Shown piece by piece: positions 1 through 11,817 of a stretch of DNA of 64,000 nt (its first letter is position 1; every line of letters starts with the position of its first letter). The notes below the pieces were generated by a model. It saw only the letters and a program-made list of their open reading frames with translations. It was not told the origin of the DNA and ran no database searches. The stretch spans positions 1 through 64,000 of the forward strand of contig NZ_NAST01000013.1 in the NCBI RefSeq assembly GCF_002142215.1, read 5' to 3'. The stretch is from Gilliamella sp. N-G2. Lineage in GTDB: Bacteria > Pseudomonadota > Gammaproteobacteria > Enterobacterales > Orbaceae. The position numbers and the translations under genes were made by a program.

Positions 1-233
1 ATACATTATATGATATTTAACCTTAGGATATATTGAGTTTTTATATAGGTTGAAACTATTAACAGTGTATCTATTTAAAAAAATGAAGATATTTTTATTT
101 TGTGGATTGAATTGTAATACTAGCTTTTATAGCTAAGATAGATATAGCAAAATCGCCAGCTTTTTAGCAGGGGCTTTTTATGATAAGCTAGCCAACTATT
201 TTTTAATTTCATCGATCAAGGTTTATTATAAAA

Positions 234-1721
234 ATGTCATTACCAATGATTGTCACCTTTGCTGTTTACATATTAGGAATGATTGCGATTGGTTTCTTTG
301 CATTTCGTGCAACACGAAACTTTGGTGATTATATATTAGGTGGACGTCGCATAGGCAGTGTAGTTACTGCACTTTCAGCTGGTGCTTCTGATATGAGTGG
401 TTGGTTATTAATGGGATTACCAGGTGCAGTGTTCTTATTTGGTATCTCGCAAAGCTGGATAGCTATAGGATTAATAATTGGCGCTTATCTAAATTGGTTG
501 CTGATTGCCGGTAGATTAAGAGTTTTCACAGAGATAAACCATAATTCATTAACTTTACCTGACTATTTTGCTCGTCGATTTGATGACAATAGTTCACTAT
601 TAAGAATTATTTCAGCAGTAATAATTTTAATCTTTTTTACCATTTATTGTGCTTCAGGCGTAGTTGCTGGTGCTAAATTATTTGAAAGTACATTTGGACT
701 TAGTTATGACTGGGCAATGCTAGCAGGTGCTGGAGCGACAATTGCTTATACTTTTATTGGTGGTTTCTTAGCAGTAAGTTGGACCGATACAATTCAAGCA
801 AGTTTAATGATGTTTGCTCTAATCTTAACACCAATTATGGTAATGATTAATGCTGGTGGTTTCACTGATGCAATGGCTAACATTCAATCATTAAATCCTG
901 ATTATACAAATATCTTTGCTCATATGGATTTGATTGCCATTATTTCATTGTTAGGTTGGGGACTTGGTTATTTTGGTCAACCACATATTTTAGCTAGATT
1001 TATGGCTGCTGATTCTCATGAAGTAATGAAAAATGCTCGTCGAATTAGTATGACATGGATGATTTTATGTTTAGCTGGTGCAATTACAGTTGGTTTCTTT
1101 GGTATTGCTTTTTTTGCTAATAATCCTAACTTAGCTTATCTAATTGATAATGGGAAACATGAACGTATTTTTATTGAATTATCCAAATTACTGTTTAACC
1201 CATGGATTGCTGGTATTTTGCTTGCAGCTATTCTAGCCGCAGTAATGAGCACCTTAAGTTGTCAATTATTGGTTTGTTCAAGTGCATTAACAGAAGATTT
1301 TTATCGTGCTTTTATCCGACCTAAGGCTAAGCAACGAGAATTAGTTTGGGTTGGTCGTGTGATGGTGCTATTAGTTTCTGTTATTGCTATTTTATTAGCG
1401 ATCAATCCTAATAACAGTGTGCTTGATTTAGTTAGCCATGCTTGGGCTGGTTTTGGTGCTGCGTTCGGTCCGATTGTAGTATTCTCGGTGTTTTGGGCTC
1501 GAATGACTCGCAATGGTGCATTAGCAGGCATGATAACTGGTGCAATCACAGTCTTGCTTTGGATCAATTTTAATTGGCTTAATTTATATTCACTAATTCC
1601 TGGCTTTTTATTTGCGTCAATAGCAATCATTATTTTTAGCTTATTAGATAAAAAACCGAACGAAATAGTTGAAGACCATTTCAAACAAGCGTATAAAAAA
1701 TATCACAATAAAACAGTATAG
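234..1721 (+). CDS. putP: Sodium/proline symporter PutP
   Basis: Inner-membrane sodium:solute symporter that imports L-proline with Na+. The 495-residue length fits the family, and the protein is hydrophobic throughout, consistent with about 13 membrane helices. The diagnostic ASDMSGWLLMGLPG stretch sits near residues 51-64; it contains the Asp and Ser (here D53 and S55) that correspond to sodium- and proline-site residues in E. coli PutP. The tail is short and charged. No putA lies beside it, so it may serve uptake or osmoprotection rather than a local catabolic operon. The ribosome site is weak: an AAGG lies about 12 bases upstream of the ATG. Confidence 0.93.
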   Translation: MSLPMIVTFAVYILGMIAIGFFAFRATRNFGDYILGGRRIGSVVTALSAGASDMSGWLLMGLPGAVFLFGISQSWIAIGLIIGAYLNWLLIAGRLRVFTEINHNSLTLPDYFARRFDDNSSLLRIISAVIILIFFTIYCASGVVAGAKLFESTFGLSYDWAMLAGAGATIAYTFIGGFLAVSWTDTIQASLMMFALILTPIMVMINAGGFTDAMANIQSLNPDYTNIFAHMDLIAIISLLGWGLGYFGQPHILARFMAADSHEVMKNARRISMTWMILCLAGAITVGFFGIAFFANNPNLAYLIDNGKHERIFIELSKLLFNPWIAGILLAAILAAVMSTLSCQLLVCSSALTEDFYRAFIRPKAKQRELVWVGRVMVLLVSVIAILLAINPNNSVLDLVSHAWAGFGAAFGPIVVFSVFWARMTRNGALAGMITGAITVLLWINFNWLNLYSLIPGFLFASIAIIIFSLLDKKPNEIVEDHFKQAYKKYHNKTV

Positions 1722-1771
1722 AATTTAATTAAGTAGAATATAAACGTAACAAATTTAATAGGTAAAATATC

Positions 1772-3043
1772 ATGACAAAAAATGTGATCAAACAACTGCA
1801 AGAGCGTGGACTGATTGCTCAACTTACTGATGAAAAAGCGTTAATGGAACTGATTGAGCAAAATCCTATTGCACTATATTGTGGTTTTGATCCAACCGCT
1901 GATAGTTTGCATCTTGGTCATTTAGTTCCATTACTTTGTTTGAAACGTTTTCAATTGGCTGGTCATAAGCCAATAGCTTTAGTTGGAGGTGCGACAGGAT
2001 TAATTGGCGATCCAAGTTTTAAAGCTGTTGAACGTAAACTCAATACTGAAGATACGGTAATTGAATGGAGTGAAAAGATTAAACAACAAGTATCGCCATT
2101 TTTAGATTTTGAATGTGGTGATAACGCCGCTATTGTTGCCAACAACTATGATTGGTTTGGTGGCATGAATGTTTTATCTTTTTTACGAGATATTGGAAAA
2201 TATTTTTCTGTTAATGCAATGATTAACAAAGAATCCGTTAAACAACGTATTGACCGTGATGAATCAGGTATATCTTTTACTGAATTTTCTTATAGTTTGT
2301 TACAGTCTTATGACTTTGCAAGTCTTAATAAAGCTCATAATGTTGTGTTACAAATTGGTGGTTCTGATCAATGGGGTAATATTACTGCTGGTATCGATTT
2401 AACGCGTCGTTTACACCAGAAGCAAGTATATGGTTTAACCGTACCATTAATTACTAAATCTGATGGAACTAAATTTGGTAAAACTGAAAGTGGTGCAGTA
2501 TGGTTAGATCCGAAAAAAACCAGTCCATATAAATTTTATCAATTTTGGATTAACACTGCTGATGCTGATGTTTATCGATTCCTTAAATTCTTTACCTTCA
2601 TGTCATTGGAAGAAATTGATGATTTGGAAGAAGAAGATAAAAACAGTGGCGTTGCACCGAGAGCTCAGTATGTCCTTGCCGAACAAGTGACTCGATTAGT
2701 TCATGGTGAAGAAGGACTAACAGCTGCTAAACGTATTACTGAAAGTCTATTTTCTGGTAAATTAACTGATTTATCTGAAGCTGATTTTGAACAATTAGCT
2801 CAAGATGGTATGCCTACAGTCAGTATTGAAGGTGATGTAGATCTACAACAAGCTATTGTTAATGCTGAGTTTGCACCATCAAGAGGGCAAGCAAGAACAA
2901 TGATTGATTCCAATGCTATTTCTGTTAATGGTGAACGTAACTCAACAACAGATTATCGTTTTTCTGATAGTGATAAGTTATTTAATCGTTACACATTACT
3001 GCGTCGAGGTAAAAAATACTACTGCTTACTTATTTGGAGATGA
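1772..3043 (+). CDS. tyrS: Tyrosyl-tRNA synthetase
   Basis: Class I aminoacyl-tRNA synthetase charging tRNA-Tyr in the cytoplasm. Its 423 residues match the bacterial TyrRS of about 424. The HIGH-type motif HLGH is at residues 47-50. The KMSKS-type loop appears as KFGKT near residue 235, the usual degenerate form in this enzyme. An S4-like RNA-binding region follows at about 355-420 and ends in [11 protein letters not shown], as in enterobacterial TyrS. The stop is 4 bases before pdxY, so the two are probably co-transcribed, as in E. coli. Confidence 0.97.
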   Translation: MTKNVIKQLQERGLIAQLTDEKALMELIEQNPIALYCGFDPTADSLHLGHLVPLLCLKRFQLAGHKPIALVGGATGLIGDPSFKAVERKLNTEDTVIEWSEKIKQQVSPFLDFECGDNAAIVANNYDWFGGMNVLSFLRDIGKYFSVNAMINKESVKQRIDRDESGISFTEFSYSLLQSYDFASLNKAHNVVLQIGGSDQWGNITAGIDLTRRLHQKQVYGLTVPLITKSDGTKFGKTESGAVWLDPKKTSPYKFYQFWINTADADVYRFLKFFTFMSLEEIDDLEEEDKNSGVAPRAQYVLAEQVTRLVHGEEGLTAAKRITESLFSGKLTDLSEADFEQLAQDGMPTVSIEGDVDLQQAIVNAEFAPSRGQARTMIDSNAISVNGERNSTTDYRFSDSDKLFNRYTLLRRGKKYYCLLIWR

Positions 3044-3047
3044 TTTC

Positions 3048-3914
3048 ATGAAAAATATTTTATCGATTCAGTCTCATGTTGTATTTGGTCATGCAGGTAA
3101 TAGTGCTGCTGTATTTCCAATGCGTCGTTTAGGTGTGAATGTTTGGCCATTAAATACGGTACAATTTTCAAACCATACTCAATATCGGCAATGGACTGGA
3201 ACGGTAATGCCTGCATCGCATTTAACCGATATCGCTGATGGAATTAATGCTATTGGCGAATTACAACGATGTAATGCCGTATTAAGTGGCTATATGGGGT
3301 CACCAGAACAAGGTAATGCAATTATTGAAATTGTGAAAAAAGTAAAAGCTGAGAATCCTGAAGCAATTTATCTTTGTGATCCTGTAATGGGGCATCCCGA
3401 AAAAGGATGCTTTGTTGCCCCCGGCGTATCAGAGTTTTTATGTAACACTGCTTTGCCTATTGCAGATATCATGGCGCCTAACATTTTAGAATTAGAGGAA
3501 CTCAATGGTAAACAAGCCATTAGTAATATTAATGAGGCCGTTTTAGCATGCCGTGCAATTTGTCAAAAAGGACCTAAAGCGATTTTAGTTAAACATTTGA
3601 GTCGTGCGGGTTATCAAAAAGATCGTTTTGAAATGTTGTTAGTCACTCAAGATGAAGCTTGGCACATTCATCGTCCGTTAGTCGATTTTGGTGTTAAACA
3701 ACCGGTAGGTGTGGGTGATATGACAAGTGGACTATTCTTAGCGAATATAATGCTTGGTAAATCAATGATCGAAGCTTTAGAGCACACCACCTCAGCCGTT
3801 TATGCGGTTATGCTTGAAACCTTAAAACAAAATGAATATGAATTGCAATTAATTGCGGCACAAAATGAAATAGAAACCCCTAAACAGTGGTTTAAAGCAA
3901 AAAGAATTGATTAA
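3048..3914 (+). CDS. pdxY: Pyridoxal kinase PdxY
   Basis: Ribokinase-fold kinase that phosphorylates pyridoxal to pyridoxal 5'-phosphate in the B6 salvage pathway. The start at 3048 gives 288 residues beginning [18 protein letters not shown], matching PdxY in both length and N-terminus. A GGAGATG ribosome site overlaps the tyrS stop. A longer reading frame opens at 2904 but lies inside tyrS and is not credible. The anion-hole motif [12 protein letters not shown] near residue 222 carries the catalytic Asp. PLP made here would serve enzymes such as the aminotransferase at 47555. Confidence 0.95.
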   Translation: MKNILSIQSHVVFGHAGNSAAVFPMRRLGVNVWPLNTVQFSNHTQYRQWTGTVMPASHLTDIADGINAIGELQRCNAVLSGYMGSPEQGNAIIEIVKKVKAENPEAIYLCDPVMGHPEKGCFVAPGVSEFLCNTALPIADIMAPNILELEELNGKQAISNINEAVLACRAICQKGPKAILVKHLSRAGYQKDRFEMLLVTQDEAWHIHRPLVDFGVKQPVGVGDMTSGLFLANIMLGKSMIEALEHTTSAVYAVMLETLKQNEYELQLIAAQNEIETPKQWFKAKRID

Positions 3915-3960
3915 TTGCGAAAATATGTAAAAATAACAAAAAATTGCGGATAGTAAGACA

Positions 3961-4413
3961 ATGAGGGGATTAATGGAAGACAATATTTCATTGGGTAAGA
4001 TTCTTTCCGATTTAAGAAGTAATATGGGTTTATCGCAAAAAGATATTGCTGAACAAATTCATGTTAGAACGGCGGTCATTTCTGAAATTGAAAATGATCA
4101 GTTACTTCATGCCCCTTTTGTTTTTGTTAAAGGTTATATTCGTTCATATGCCAATATTGTTGGCTTATCAGCTGATGAATATCAACCTCATCTCGAAATT
4201 TTAGCTAAACAATATTTAGTAAAAGAAACTAAAAAACCTAAACCGATATATAGTAAAACAAAACGTAGTAAGAAACCGTTCTTTTTTGGTTTGTTTGCTT
4301 TAGTTTGTGCTTTAGGTGTTGGCTTATACTATGTCAATTCACAAAATAAAAGTAGCTTTATTGAAGTTAGTCATTATATTTCTCCGCAGCCTTCAGATCG
4401 CGTTAACAGTTAG
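3961..4413 (+). CDS. rodZ: RodZ-like cytoskeletal membrane protein, short form
   Basis: RodZ links the MreB actin filament to the cell-wall elongation machine. The N-terminal 80 residues form an Xre-type helix-turn-helix (LSQKDIAEQIHVRTAVISEIEN), which in RodZ binds MreB. A basic stretch (KTKRSKKP) precedes one membrane segment at about residues 103-122. Only about 25 residues follow, so the large periplasmic domain of E. coli RodZ (337 residues) is missing. Position directly before ispG, hisS, yfgM and bamB supports the assignment. A second ATG at 3973 lies just after an AGGGG and may be the true start. Confidence 0.82.
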   Translation: MRGLMEDNISLGKILSDLRSNMGLSQKDIAEQIHVRTAVISEIENDQLLHAPFVFVKGYIRSYANIVGLSADEYQPHLEILAKQYLVKETKKPKPIYSKTKRSKKPFFFGLFALVCALGVGLYYVNSQNKSSFIEVSHYISPQPSDRVNS

Positions 4414-4499
4414 CAAATTTTCTTATTCACATACAGACATTTGTCTTAAATCTTGTTAAGATTGCGTCCTAGTTATTTTGTAATATGATTAGGCATCTT

Positions 4500-5609
4500 A
4501 TGAGTCATCAAGAGTCACCAATTATTAGGCGAGAATCAACCCGAATTTATGTTGGTAATGTGCCAATAGGTGGTGGTGCGCCGATTGCTGTGCAATCGAT
4601 GACGAATACTCGAACGACAGATGTGGAAAAAACAGTAGCTCAAATTCAAGCTCTTGAGCGTGTAGGGGTTGATATTGTTCGAGTTTCTATTCCAACTATG
4701 GATGCAGCAGAGGCGTTTAAAATAATTAAGCAACAAGCAAAAGTTCCACTTATTGCCGATATTCACTTTGATTATCGCATTGCTTTAAAGGTTGCTGAAT
4801 ATGGTGTGAATTGTTTACGGATTAATCCAGGTAATATTGGTAATGAATCACGGATTCGCTCGGTTGTTGATTGTGCCAAGGATAAAAATATCCCGATCCG
4901 AATTGGGGTAAACTCTGGTTCGCTAGAAAAAGATATCCAAGAAAAATATGGCGAACCGACACCAGAGGCTATAGTCGAATCCGCTATGCGACATGTAGAT
5001 ATACTTGATAGGCTAGGTTTTGACCAATTTAAGGTAAGTGTAAAAGCGTCAGACGTTTTTACTGCGGTTGATTCATACAGATTATTGGCAAAACAAATTA
5101 AGCAACCTTTACATCTAGGTATAACGGAAGCGGGTGGAGTGCGTAGTGGAGCGGTAAAATCAGCGATTGGGCTTGGCTTATTATTATCGGAAGGGATTGG
5201 TGATACATTAAGAGTTTCACTAGCAGCTGATCCAACGGAAGAAGTTAAAGTTGGATTTGATATTTTAAAATCGTTACGTATTCGAGCAAGAGGTATTAAT
5301 TTTATTGCTTGCCCAACCTGTTCAAGGCAAGAGTTTGATGTAATTAGTACCGTTAATACATTAGAACAGCGATTAGAAGATATAATAACACCAATGGATG
5401 TATCAATTATTGGTTGTGTTGTGAATGGACCCGGTGAGGCTTTAGCTTCTACAATGGGTGTTGCTGGCGGTCACAACAAAAGCGGTTTTTATGAAGATGG
5501 TGTGCGCATAGGGCGTATTGATAATGAACAAATGATAGATGAGTTGGAAGCTAAAATTCGTGCTAAGGCATCAATTTTAAAAAATAGAATTGCAACAACT
5601 GAACTATAA
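4500..5609 (+). CDS. ispG: 4-hydroxy-3-methylbut-2-enyl diphosphate synthase IspG
   Basis: [4Fe-4S] enzyme of the non-mevalonate isoprenoid pathway; it converts methylerythritol cyclodiphosphate to HMBPP. The protein is strongly similar to E. coli IspG over its whole length. Cluster ligands are visible in [11 protein letters not shown] (two Cys) and [12 protein letters not shown] (third Cys). An upstream in-frame ATG exists at 4485, but the ATG at 4500 has an AGG 6 bases before it and gives an N-terminus ([13 protein letters not shown]) like that of known IspG. It sits between rodZ and hisS, as in E. coli. Confidence 0.96.
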   Translation: MSHQESPIIRRESTRIYVGNVPIGGGAPIAVQSMTNTRTTDVEKTVAQIQALERVGVDIVRVSIPTMDAAEAFKIIKQQAKVPLIADIHFDYRIALKVAEYGVNCLRINPGNIGNESRIRSVVDCAKDKNIPIRIGVNSGSLEKDIQEKYGEPTPEAIVESAMRHVDILDRLGFDQFKVSVKASDVFTAVDSYRLLAKQIKQPLHLGITEAGGVRSGAVKSAIGLGLLLSEGIGDTLRVSLAADPTEEVKVGFDILKSLRIRARGINFIACPTCSRQEFDVISTVNTLEQRLEDIITPMDVSIIGCVVNGPGEALASTMGVAGGHNKSGFYEDGVRIGRIDNEQMIDELEAKIRAKASILKNRIATTEL

Positions 5610-5633
5610 CTTTATTAGATAGCGAATAAACAA

Positions 5634-6911
5634 ATGGCAGAGAAAAAAATCCAATCAATACGGGGAATGAATGATTTACTCCCGAATGATAGTGCAACAT
5701 GGCAACAAATTGAAAAAATTGTTAAAGGTGTACTAAATAGTTATGGTTATAATGAAATTAGAACACCAATCGTTGAAGATACTGCACTATTTAAACGTGC
5801 AGTTGGTGAAGTTACCGATATTGTTGAAAAAGAGATGTATACTTTTAATGACCGTAATGATGAAAGTATTACTCTTCGCCCTGAAATTACAGCTGGTTGT
5901 GTACGAGCTGGTATTGAACATGGTCTATTTTATAACCAAGAACAACGACTATGGTATTTAGGGCCGGCATTTCGTTATGAAAAACCACAAAAAGGGCGTT
6001 ATCGTCAATTTCATCAATTTGGTGTTGAAGTCTTTGGCCTTGAAGGGCCTAATATTGATGCAGAGCTTATCTTATTAACTGCACGTTTTTGGAAAGCACT
6101 TGGTATTGAAGAGCATACGACACTTGAACTTAATTCTATCGGTTCAGTTGAAGCAAGAGCAAATTACCGTAATGCTTTAGTCAGTTTTCTTGAGCAACAT
6201 AAAGATAAATTAGATGAAGACTGTTTACGTAGAATGTATACTAACCCATTACGGGTGTTAGATTCGAAAAATCCTGTTATTCAAGAATTACTTAATCAAG
6301 CACCGAAATTATTTGATTATTTAGATAAAGAATCTAAACTTCATTTTGATGGCTTGTGTCAATTATTAGATAGCGCAGGAATAAAATATAATATTAACCA
6401 AAGATTGGTGCGTGGTTTAGATTATTATAACCGTACCGTTTTTGAGTGGGTAACGAATAGTTTAGGCGCTCAAGGTACAGTTTGTGGTGGTGGCCGCTAT
6501 GATGGTCTAGTTAGCCAACTTGGAGGACAACCCACACCAGCAGTTGGTTTTGCCATGGGAGTTGAACGTTTAGTATTATTAGTACAAGCGGTTAATCCTT
6601 CATTAAATCGAGATAGTTCAATTGATATTTATATGATATCTTCGGGGGATGAAAAAACGATAGCAGCAGCCCAAAAAATGGCAGAAGTACTCCGTGATGG
6701 GTTACCTAATAAGCGAATTGTGACTAATTACGGTAGTAGTAATTTTAAAAAACAATTTGCTAAGGCTGACAAATTAGGTGCTAAAATAGCTGTAATCATT
6801 GGTGAAAATGAGATCGCCAATCAATCAGTTACAATTAAAAAGTTACAAACAGGTGAACAAGTTGAAGTTGCGGAAAAAGAGATTGTTAAAACTTGTTCAG
6901 CGATATTGTAA
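5634..6911 (+). CDS. hisS: Histidyl-tRNA synthetase
   Basis: Class II aminoacyl-tRNA synthetase for histidine; 425 residues match the 424 of E. coli. Motif 2 appears near residue 113 ([19 protein letters not shown]). The histidine-specific motifs are [15 protein letters not shown] near 258 and GGGRYDGL near 286. The C-terminal anticodon-binding domain occupies roughly 330-425. It lies 24 bases after ispG and 22 bases before yfgM, so it probably belongs to the same operon. Confidence 0.97.
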   Translation: MAEKKIQSIRGMNDLLPNDSATWQQIEKIVKGVLNSYGYNEIRTPIVEDTALFKRAVGEVTDIVEKEMYTFNDRNDESITLRPEITAGCVRAGIEHGLFYNQEQRLWYLGPAFRYEKPQKGRYRQFHQFGVEVFGLEGPNIDAELILLTARFWKALGIEEHTTLELNSIGSVEARANYRNALVSFLEQHKDKLDEDCLRRMYTNPLRVLDSKNPVIQELLNQAPKLFDYLDKESKLHFDGLCQLLDSAGIKYNINQRLVRGLDYYNRTVFEWVTNSLGAQGTVCGGGRYDGLVSQLGGQPTPAVGFAMGVERLVLLVQAVNPSLNRDSSIDIYMISSGDEKTIAAAQKMAEVLRDGLPNKRIVTNYGSSNFKKQFAKADKLGAKIAVIIGENEIANQSVTIKKLQTGEQVEVAEKEIVKTCSAIL

Positions 6912-6933
6912 ATTAAGTAAATAGGAGAAAAGT

Positions 6934-7668
6934 GTGACTTATCAATTATCTAGCGAAGAACAAGTTTCAGGGATAAAAGAATTTTTTGCTAAAAAGTGGA
7001 AAATTATTGTTGCGGTAGTTGTAATCGGATTATTAGCTTTTTATGGTTGGCGTTATTGGCAATCTTATAAATCAGAGAAAATAATTGAATCTTCTGATCG
7101 TTATGAACAATTAATTGCTAAATTAGATAATAACAATTCTGATTCAGTTAAAGAATTAGTCTCTTTTGCTAAAGATAACAATACTATTTATAGTGTTTTT
7201 GCTAATTTACGTGCTGCTAAATTTTATGTCGAAGAATTAAAAGATTATGCTGGAGCAGAAAAGTTACTTACAGATACATTAAATAAAACTGATTCAGAAG
7301 TTATTAAATCAATCATTTATATACGTATTGCAAAAATACAATATCAACTTGAACGTTATCAAGAAACTTTAGCAACTTTAAATAAAGTAACTGAGAACAG
7401 TTGGGCACCTGTAGTTAATGATATTCGTGGTGATGCCTATATGAAAATGAATAATTATGCTGAAGCAGTCTCTGCTTATAATGTTGCATTAGCTCCTGCG
7501 CCTAGTAATGAATCAGACAAAGATGTTGTTAAAGCTTCATTGCCTACTGAAGAATTAGGTAAAAACATTAAAATGAAGTTAAATCAAGCTCAATATCTTG
7601 ATGAAAAGCAAAAAGCTGAACAAGAAACCGAAGCTAAGCAAAATGCAGCAAAAGAAAATAAAAATTAA
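6934..7668 (+). CDS. yfgM: YfgM, ancillary SecYEG translocon subunit
   Basis: Single-pass inner-membrane protein whose periplasmic TPR domain links SecYEG to periplasmic chaperones (role known from E. coli). A lysine-rich segment (FFAKKWK) precedes a membrane helix at about residues 23-41; TPR-like helices fill residues 55-205 (for example DYAGAEKLLTDTL and RYQETLATLNKV). The tail is rich in Lys, Glu and Gln. The start is GTG at 6934 with AGGAGA 5 bases upstream. Position between hisS and bamB is the conserved one. Confidence 0.9.
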   Translation: MTYQLSSEEQVSGIKEFFAKKWKIIVAVVVIGLLAFYGWRYWQSYKSEKIIESSDRYEQLIAKLDNNNSDSVKELVSFAKDNNTIYSVFANLRAAKFYVEELKDYAGAEKLLTDTLNKTDSEVIKSIIYIRIAKIQYQLERYQETLATLNKVTENSWAPVVNDIRGDAYMKMNNYAEAVSAYNVALAPAPSNESDKDVVKASLPTEELGKNIKMKLNQAQYLDEKQKAEQETEAKQNAAKENKN

Positions 7669-7694
7669 TTTATCCTGCTATAAGGGTCTATACA

Positions 7695-8867
7695 ATGAAG
7701 TTATCAAAAAGTCTTTTAATTAGTGTTTTTATGTTTTCACTTGCTGGATGTTCATTGTTTGGTGGCGAAGAAGAGATCGTACAAATTTCACCTTCACCAA
7801 CAGTAAATAACCAATTTCCAATACAAGAAGTATGGAGAAATAGCACGGCGGGCAATACACATATTTATTCATTATTAGGACCAATTAATTATGATAATAC
7901 TATTTATGTTGCTAGTCGTAGCGGACAAGTTAAGGCAATTGACTTATCAACAGGTCATACAATATGGGACAAAAATTTATCACAAAGTACATTATTTAGC
8001 AGTAAAACAGCGTTGTTTTCAGGTGGTGTAAGTGCTGATGAAAAATATGTTTATGTCGGTAGTGAACGTGCAGTTGTTTACGCTTTAGATCGTAACGATG
8101 GTAATGTGGTATGGGAAAAACCTGTAAAAGGTGAAGTGCTTGCTCGACCGGTGTCTTCTGATAATAAACTAATAATCCATACTGCTAGCGGTAATTTACA
8201 AGCTTTGGACCGTAATACCGGTGAAGATGTATGGGATGTAATGCTCGAAGTGCCGACACTTTCATTGAGAGGTAATTCAACCCCGACAATTGCACATGGT
8301 GCAGCAATACTTGGTGATGATACTGGCCATGTAAATGCTTACTACATAAATGATGGGCAATTGATTTGGCAGCAACGCATATCACAACCAAGTGGTTCGA
8401 CTGAAATTGCGAAATTGAATGATGTTGATTCAACACCAGTAGTTGAAGGTAATTTAGCTTATGCAATTGGCTATAATGGTAATGTTGTTGCACTTGATTT
8501 AAGTAATGGACAAGTGGTATGGCGTAAGGAAATGGGTTCAACACATAGCTTTGCTGTTGATTCACATCAGTTATTTGTCGTAGATCAAGATGATAATATT
8601 CAAGCTGTGACTAAAAATGGTGGCGCAGTAGAATGGACTCAGACAGGATTGTTACATCGTCAATTAACTGATCCTGTTATTTATCAAAATTACATTGTGG
8701 TTGGTGATTTCGAGGGTTATCTTTATTGGTTAAATAAGGACAATGGTGAAGTTGTTGCTAAAACACAAGTAAGTAGCAGTGGATTGATTTCGAAGCCATT
8801 AGTGGTAGATAATAAAATTATTGTCCAAGCTAAAAATGGTGATATTTACGCATTTACAAAAAATTAA
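7695..8867 (+). CDS. bamB: Outer membrane assembly lipoprotein BamB
   Basis: Periplasm-facing lipoprotein of the BAM complex, which folds outer-membrane beta-barrels. A lipoprotein signal ends in LAGC with the acylated Cys at residue 19. The rest is an eight-bladed beta-propeller of PQQ-like repeats, visible as recurring segments such as VKAIDLSTGHTIWDK, VYALDRNDGNVVWEK and VVALDLSNGQVVWRK. Its 390 residues match the family (392 in E. coli). It lies 27 bases after yfgM and 19 before der. Confidence 0.95.
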   Translation: MKLSKSLLISVFMFSLAGCSLFGGEEEIVQISPSPTVNNQFPIQEVWRNSTAGNTHIYSLLGPINYDNTIYVASRSGQVKAIDLSTGHTIWDKNLSQSTLFSSKTALFSGGVSADEKYVYVGSERAVVYALDRNDGNVVWEKPVKGEVLARPVSSDNKLIIHTASGNLQALDRNTGEDVWDVMLEVPTLSLRGNSTPTIAHGAAILGDDTGHVNAYYINDGQLIWQQRISQPSGSTEIAKLNDVDSTPVVEGNLAYAIGYNGNVVALDLSNGQVVWRKEMGSTHSFAVDSHQLFVVDQDDNIQAVTKNGGAVEWTQTGLLHRQLTDPVIYQNYIVVGDFEGYLYWLNKDNGEVVAKTQVSSSGLISKPLVVDNKIIVQAKNGDIYAFTKN

Positions 8868-8885
8868 GGTAATTAGAGAATAAAT

Positions 8886-10361
8886 ATGGTACCTGTTGTC
8901 GCACTAGTTGGTCGTCCGAATGTAGGAAAATCGACTCTATTTAATCGATTAACACGAACTCGAGACGCTTTAGTGGCTGATTTTCCTGGATTAACTCGTG
9001 ATCGTAAGTATGGACGAGCTGAAATCAAAGGGCACGAATATATAGTCATTGATACTGGTGGTATTGATGGTACTGAAGATGGGGTTGAAAGCTTTATGGC
9101 GGAACAATCCTTACAAGCAATAGAAGAAGCGGATATTGTGCTCTTTCTTGTTGATGCGAGAGCTGGTGCTATGCCTGCTGATCATGCAATTGCTAAACAT
9201 CTTCGATCTCGCCAAAAAGCAACGTTTTTAGTTGCTAATAAAATTGATGGTATTGATGCAGATAGTGCAATTTCTGACTTTTACAGTTTAGGATTAGGCG
9301 ATATTCATCCGATTGCAGCGAGTCATGGTCGTGGTGTCAACGTACTAATCGAGACAGTTTTAGATCCTATTTTTCATTTTGAAAGTGACAAAATTGATAC
9401 TTCAACAGCAGATCTTCAAAATGAGATGCTTTATGAATCTTATGAAGATTTTGAATATGACGCAGATGATGCAGAATCGCTGATTAATCAGCCAATAAAA
9501 GTTGCTATTGTTGGTAGACCAAATGTTGGTAAGTCAACACTAACCAATCGGATTTTAGGTGAAGAAAGGGTTGTAGTTTATGATATGCCAGGTACAACTC
9601 GTGACAGTATTTATATACCAATGACACGAGATGATCGTGAATACATCATGATTGATACAGCTGGTGTTCGTAAGCGAGGTAAGGTAACGGAAACCGTTGA
9701 GAAATTTTCGGTTATTAAAACGTTACAAGCAATAGAAGATGCTAACGTCGTAATTTTGGTTATTGATGCCCGAGAAGGTATTTCTGATCAAGATTTGTCT
9801 TTGCTTGGTTTTATTATTAATAGTGGGCGCTCACTGGTTATTGCTGTTAATAAGTGGGATGGATTATCACAAGATATTAAAGAACAAGTGAAAACTACGT
9901 TAGATGATCGACTCGATTTTATCGATTTTGCTCGTTTACACTTTATCTCTGCACTTCATGGTAGTGGCGTAGGAAACCTATTTGATTCAATTCAAGAAGC
10001 ATATGATTGCGCTACACGCCGTGTTAATACCGCATTATTAACTAAAATAATGCAAATGGCACAAGATGACCATCAACCACCATTGGTCAGAGGACGTCGT
10101 GTTAAATTAAAATATGCCCATGCCGGAGGTTATAATCCTCCAATTGTGGTTATTCATGGTAATCAAGTTGAAGATTTACCTGATTCTTATAAACGTTATT
10201 TAATGAACTATTTTAGACGTTCATTAAAAATTATGGGGTCGCCAATACGAATTCAATTCAAAGAAGGCGCTAATCCATTCGAAGGTCGAAAAAATAGTTT
10301 GACTGCTTCGCAACAACGTAAACGTCGTCGTTTAATGAAACATGTACGAGGTCGTAAATAA
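8886..10361 (+). CDS. der: Ribosome-assembly GTPase Der (EngA)
   Basis: Essential tandem-domain GTPase for 50S ribosomal subunit maturation. Two complete G domains are seen. The first has [11 protein letters not shown] near residue 9, DTGGIDG and NKID; the second has [13 protein letters not shown] near 210, DTAGVRKRG and NKWD. An acidic linker (about 165-200) separates them, and a KH-like C-terminal domain ends in basic residues. The 491-residue length matches E. coli Der (490). It follows bamB as in enterobacteria. Confidence 0.97.
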   Translation: MVPVVALVGRPNVGKSTLFNRLTRTRDALVADFPGLTRDRKYGRAEIKGHEYIVIDTGGIDGTEDGVESFMAEQSLQAIEEADIVLFLVDARAGAMPADHAIAKHLRSRQKATFLVANKIDGIDADSAISDFYSLGLGDIHPIAASHGRGVNVLIETVLDPIFHFESDKIDTSTADLQNEMLYESYEDFEYDADDAESLINQPIKVAIVGRPNVGKSTLTNRILGEERVVVYDMPGTTRDSIYIPMTRDDREYIMIDTAGVRKRGKVTETVEKFSVIKTLQAIEDANVVILVIDAREGISDQDLSLLGFIINSGRSLVIAVNKWDGLSQDIKEQVKTTLDDRLDFIDFARLHFISALHGSGVGNLFDSIQEAYDCATRRVNTALLTKIMQMAQDDHQPPLVRGRRVKLKYAHAGGYNPPIVVIHGNQVEDLPDSYKRYLMNYFRRSLKIMGSPIRIQFKEGANPFEGRKNSLTASQQRKRRRLMKHVRGRK

Positions 10362-10364
10362 CTT

Positions 10365-10616
10365 ATGACAGAAACAAAAATAATAGATGGTGGGCAAGAA
10401 GGTATTTGTCCTAAGTGTCATAATAGAATGAGTATTGTTTCGCCACAACATTATGATTGTCCTCATTGCCAACAGCATTATCAAGAACAGTATATTTGCC
10501 CAATTTGCCGACAAAATGCGCAAATGGTTAAAGGCTGTGGCGCTATTAACTATATTTGTCACACTGATGGCTTAATTTCCAGCAGTAAAGTGATATTTCA
10601 TTATTTACCAGAATAA
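10365..10616 (+). CDS. yfgJ: YfgJ-like zinc-ribbon protein
   Basis: A protein of 83 residues with three cysteine pairs (CPKC, CPHC, CPIC) plus further Cys and His residues (KGCGAINYICHTDG), consistent with two small zinc ribbons. The family is of unknown biochemical function. Location directly after der (3-base gap) is where E. coli keeps yfgJ, and size and cysteine spacing agree with that family. Confidence 0.8.
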   Translation: MTETKIIDGGQEGICPKCHNRMSIVSPQHYDCPHCQQHYQEQYICPICRQNAQMVKGCGAINYICHTDGLISSSKVIFHYLPE

Positions 10617-11300
<684 letters not shown>

Positions 11301-11304
11301 TTCA

Positions 11305-11334
11305 AAAAAGAGGGATCAAACTATCCCTCTTTTT
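11305..11334 (+). terminator. Intrinsic terminator after adk
   Basis: A 12-base stem (arms 11305-11316 and 11323-11334, core AGAGGGAT / ATCCCTCT) has a 6-base loop. A-rich and T-rich flanks on both sides mean it could also stop the convergent ybeD transcript. Confidence 0.85.
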
Positions 11335-11363
11335 ATAATTATCTTATTTTCTTAAATTAAAGA

Positions 11364-11630
11364 TTATAAAACCATTCTTACGATATCGATTTCACCTAAT
11401 TCTTTGTATAGATTTTCTACCTGATCAATATGGGTTGCATTAATGGTAATGGATACTGAATGATAGTTACCTTTGCTACTTGGTTTGATCGATGGTGTAT
11501 AATCTCCCGGAGCATGGCGCTGAATAACTGATACTACTTTATCAACCAATTCAGGTTTTGCTTCACCCATTACTTTATAGGTAAACGAACAAGGGAAATC
11601 TAATAATTCATTTAATTTTGTTTGTTGCAT
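11364..11630 (-). CDS. ybeD: YbeD (DUF493) small regulatory-fold protein
   Basis: An 88-residue protein close to E. coli YbeD in length and sequence ([17 protein letters not shown] near the start; [19 protein letters not shown] in the middle). The family has an ACT-like ferredoxin fold and no firmly established function. In many relatives it sits near lipB; here it stands alone, convergent with adk. Confidence 0.88.
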   Translation of the reverse strand: MQQTKLNELLDFPCSFTYKVMGEAKPELVDKVVSVIQRHAPGDYTPSIKPSSKGNYHSVSITINATHIDQVENLYKELGEIDIVRMVL

Positions 11631-11817
11631 AATAGTCTTTTTCTCGTTTTATCAATGTAACTACTAACCTTAGCAAATATATATAGTCAGTTTATTATTC
11701 TTCAAGCCATAAACAATAAACTTCACTTTTTAAAGCTAATAAATTGATCTATGATAAACAAATTCTAACATAGCTTAGTAAAACCTACCTTACTATTATT
11801 ATAAAAGGCTAAAAAAT

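Noticed and set aside
2904-3047. N-terminal extension of pdxY starting at 2904
   Set aside because: It lies wholly within tyrS in another frame, and ATG 3048 has a good ribosome site and the family N-terminus.
8185-8565. 126-codon minus-strand frame inside bamB
   Set aside because: Antisense of the WD-like propeller repeats; no start signal and no recognisable family.
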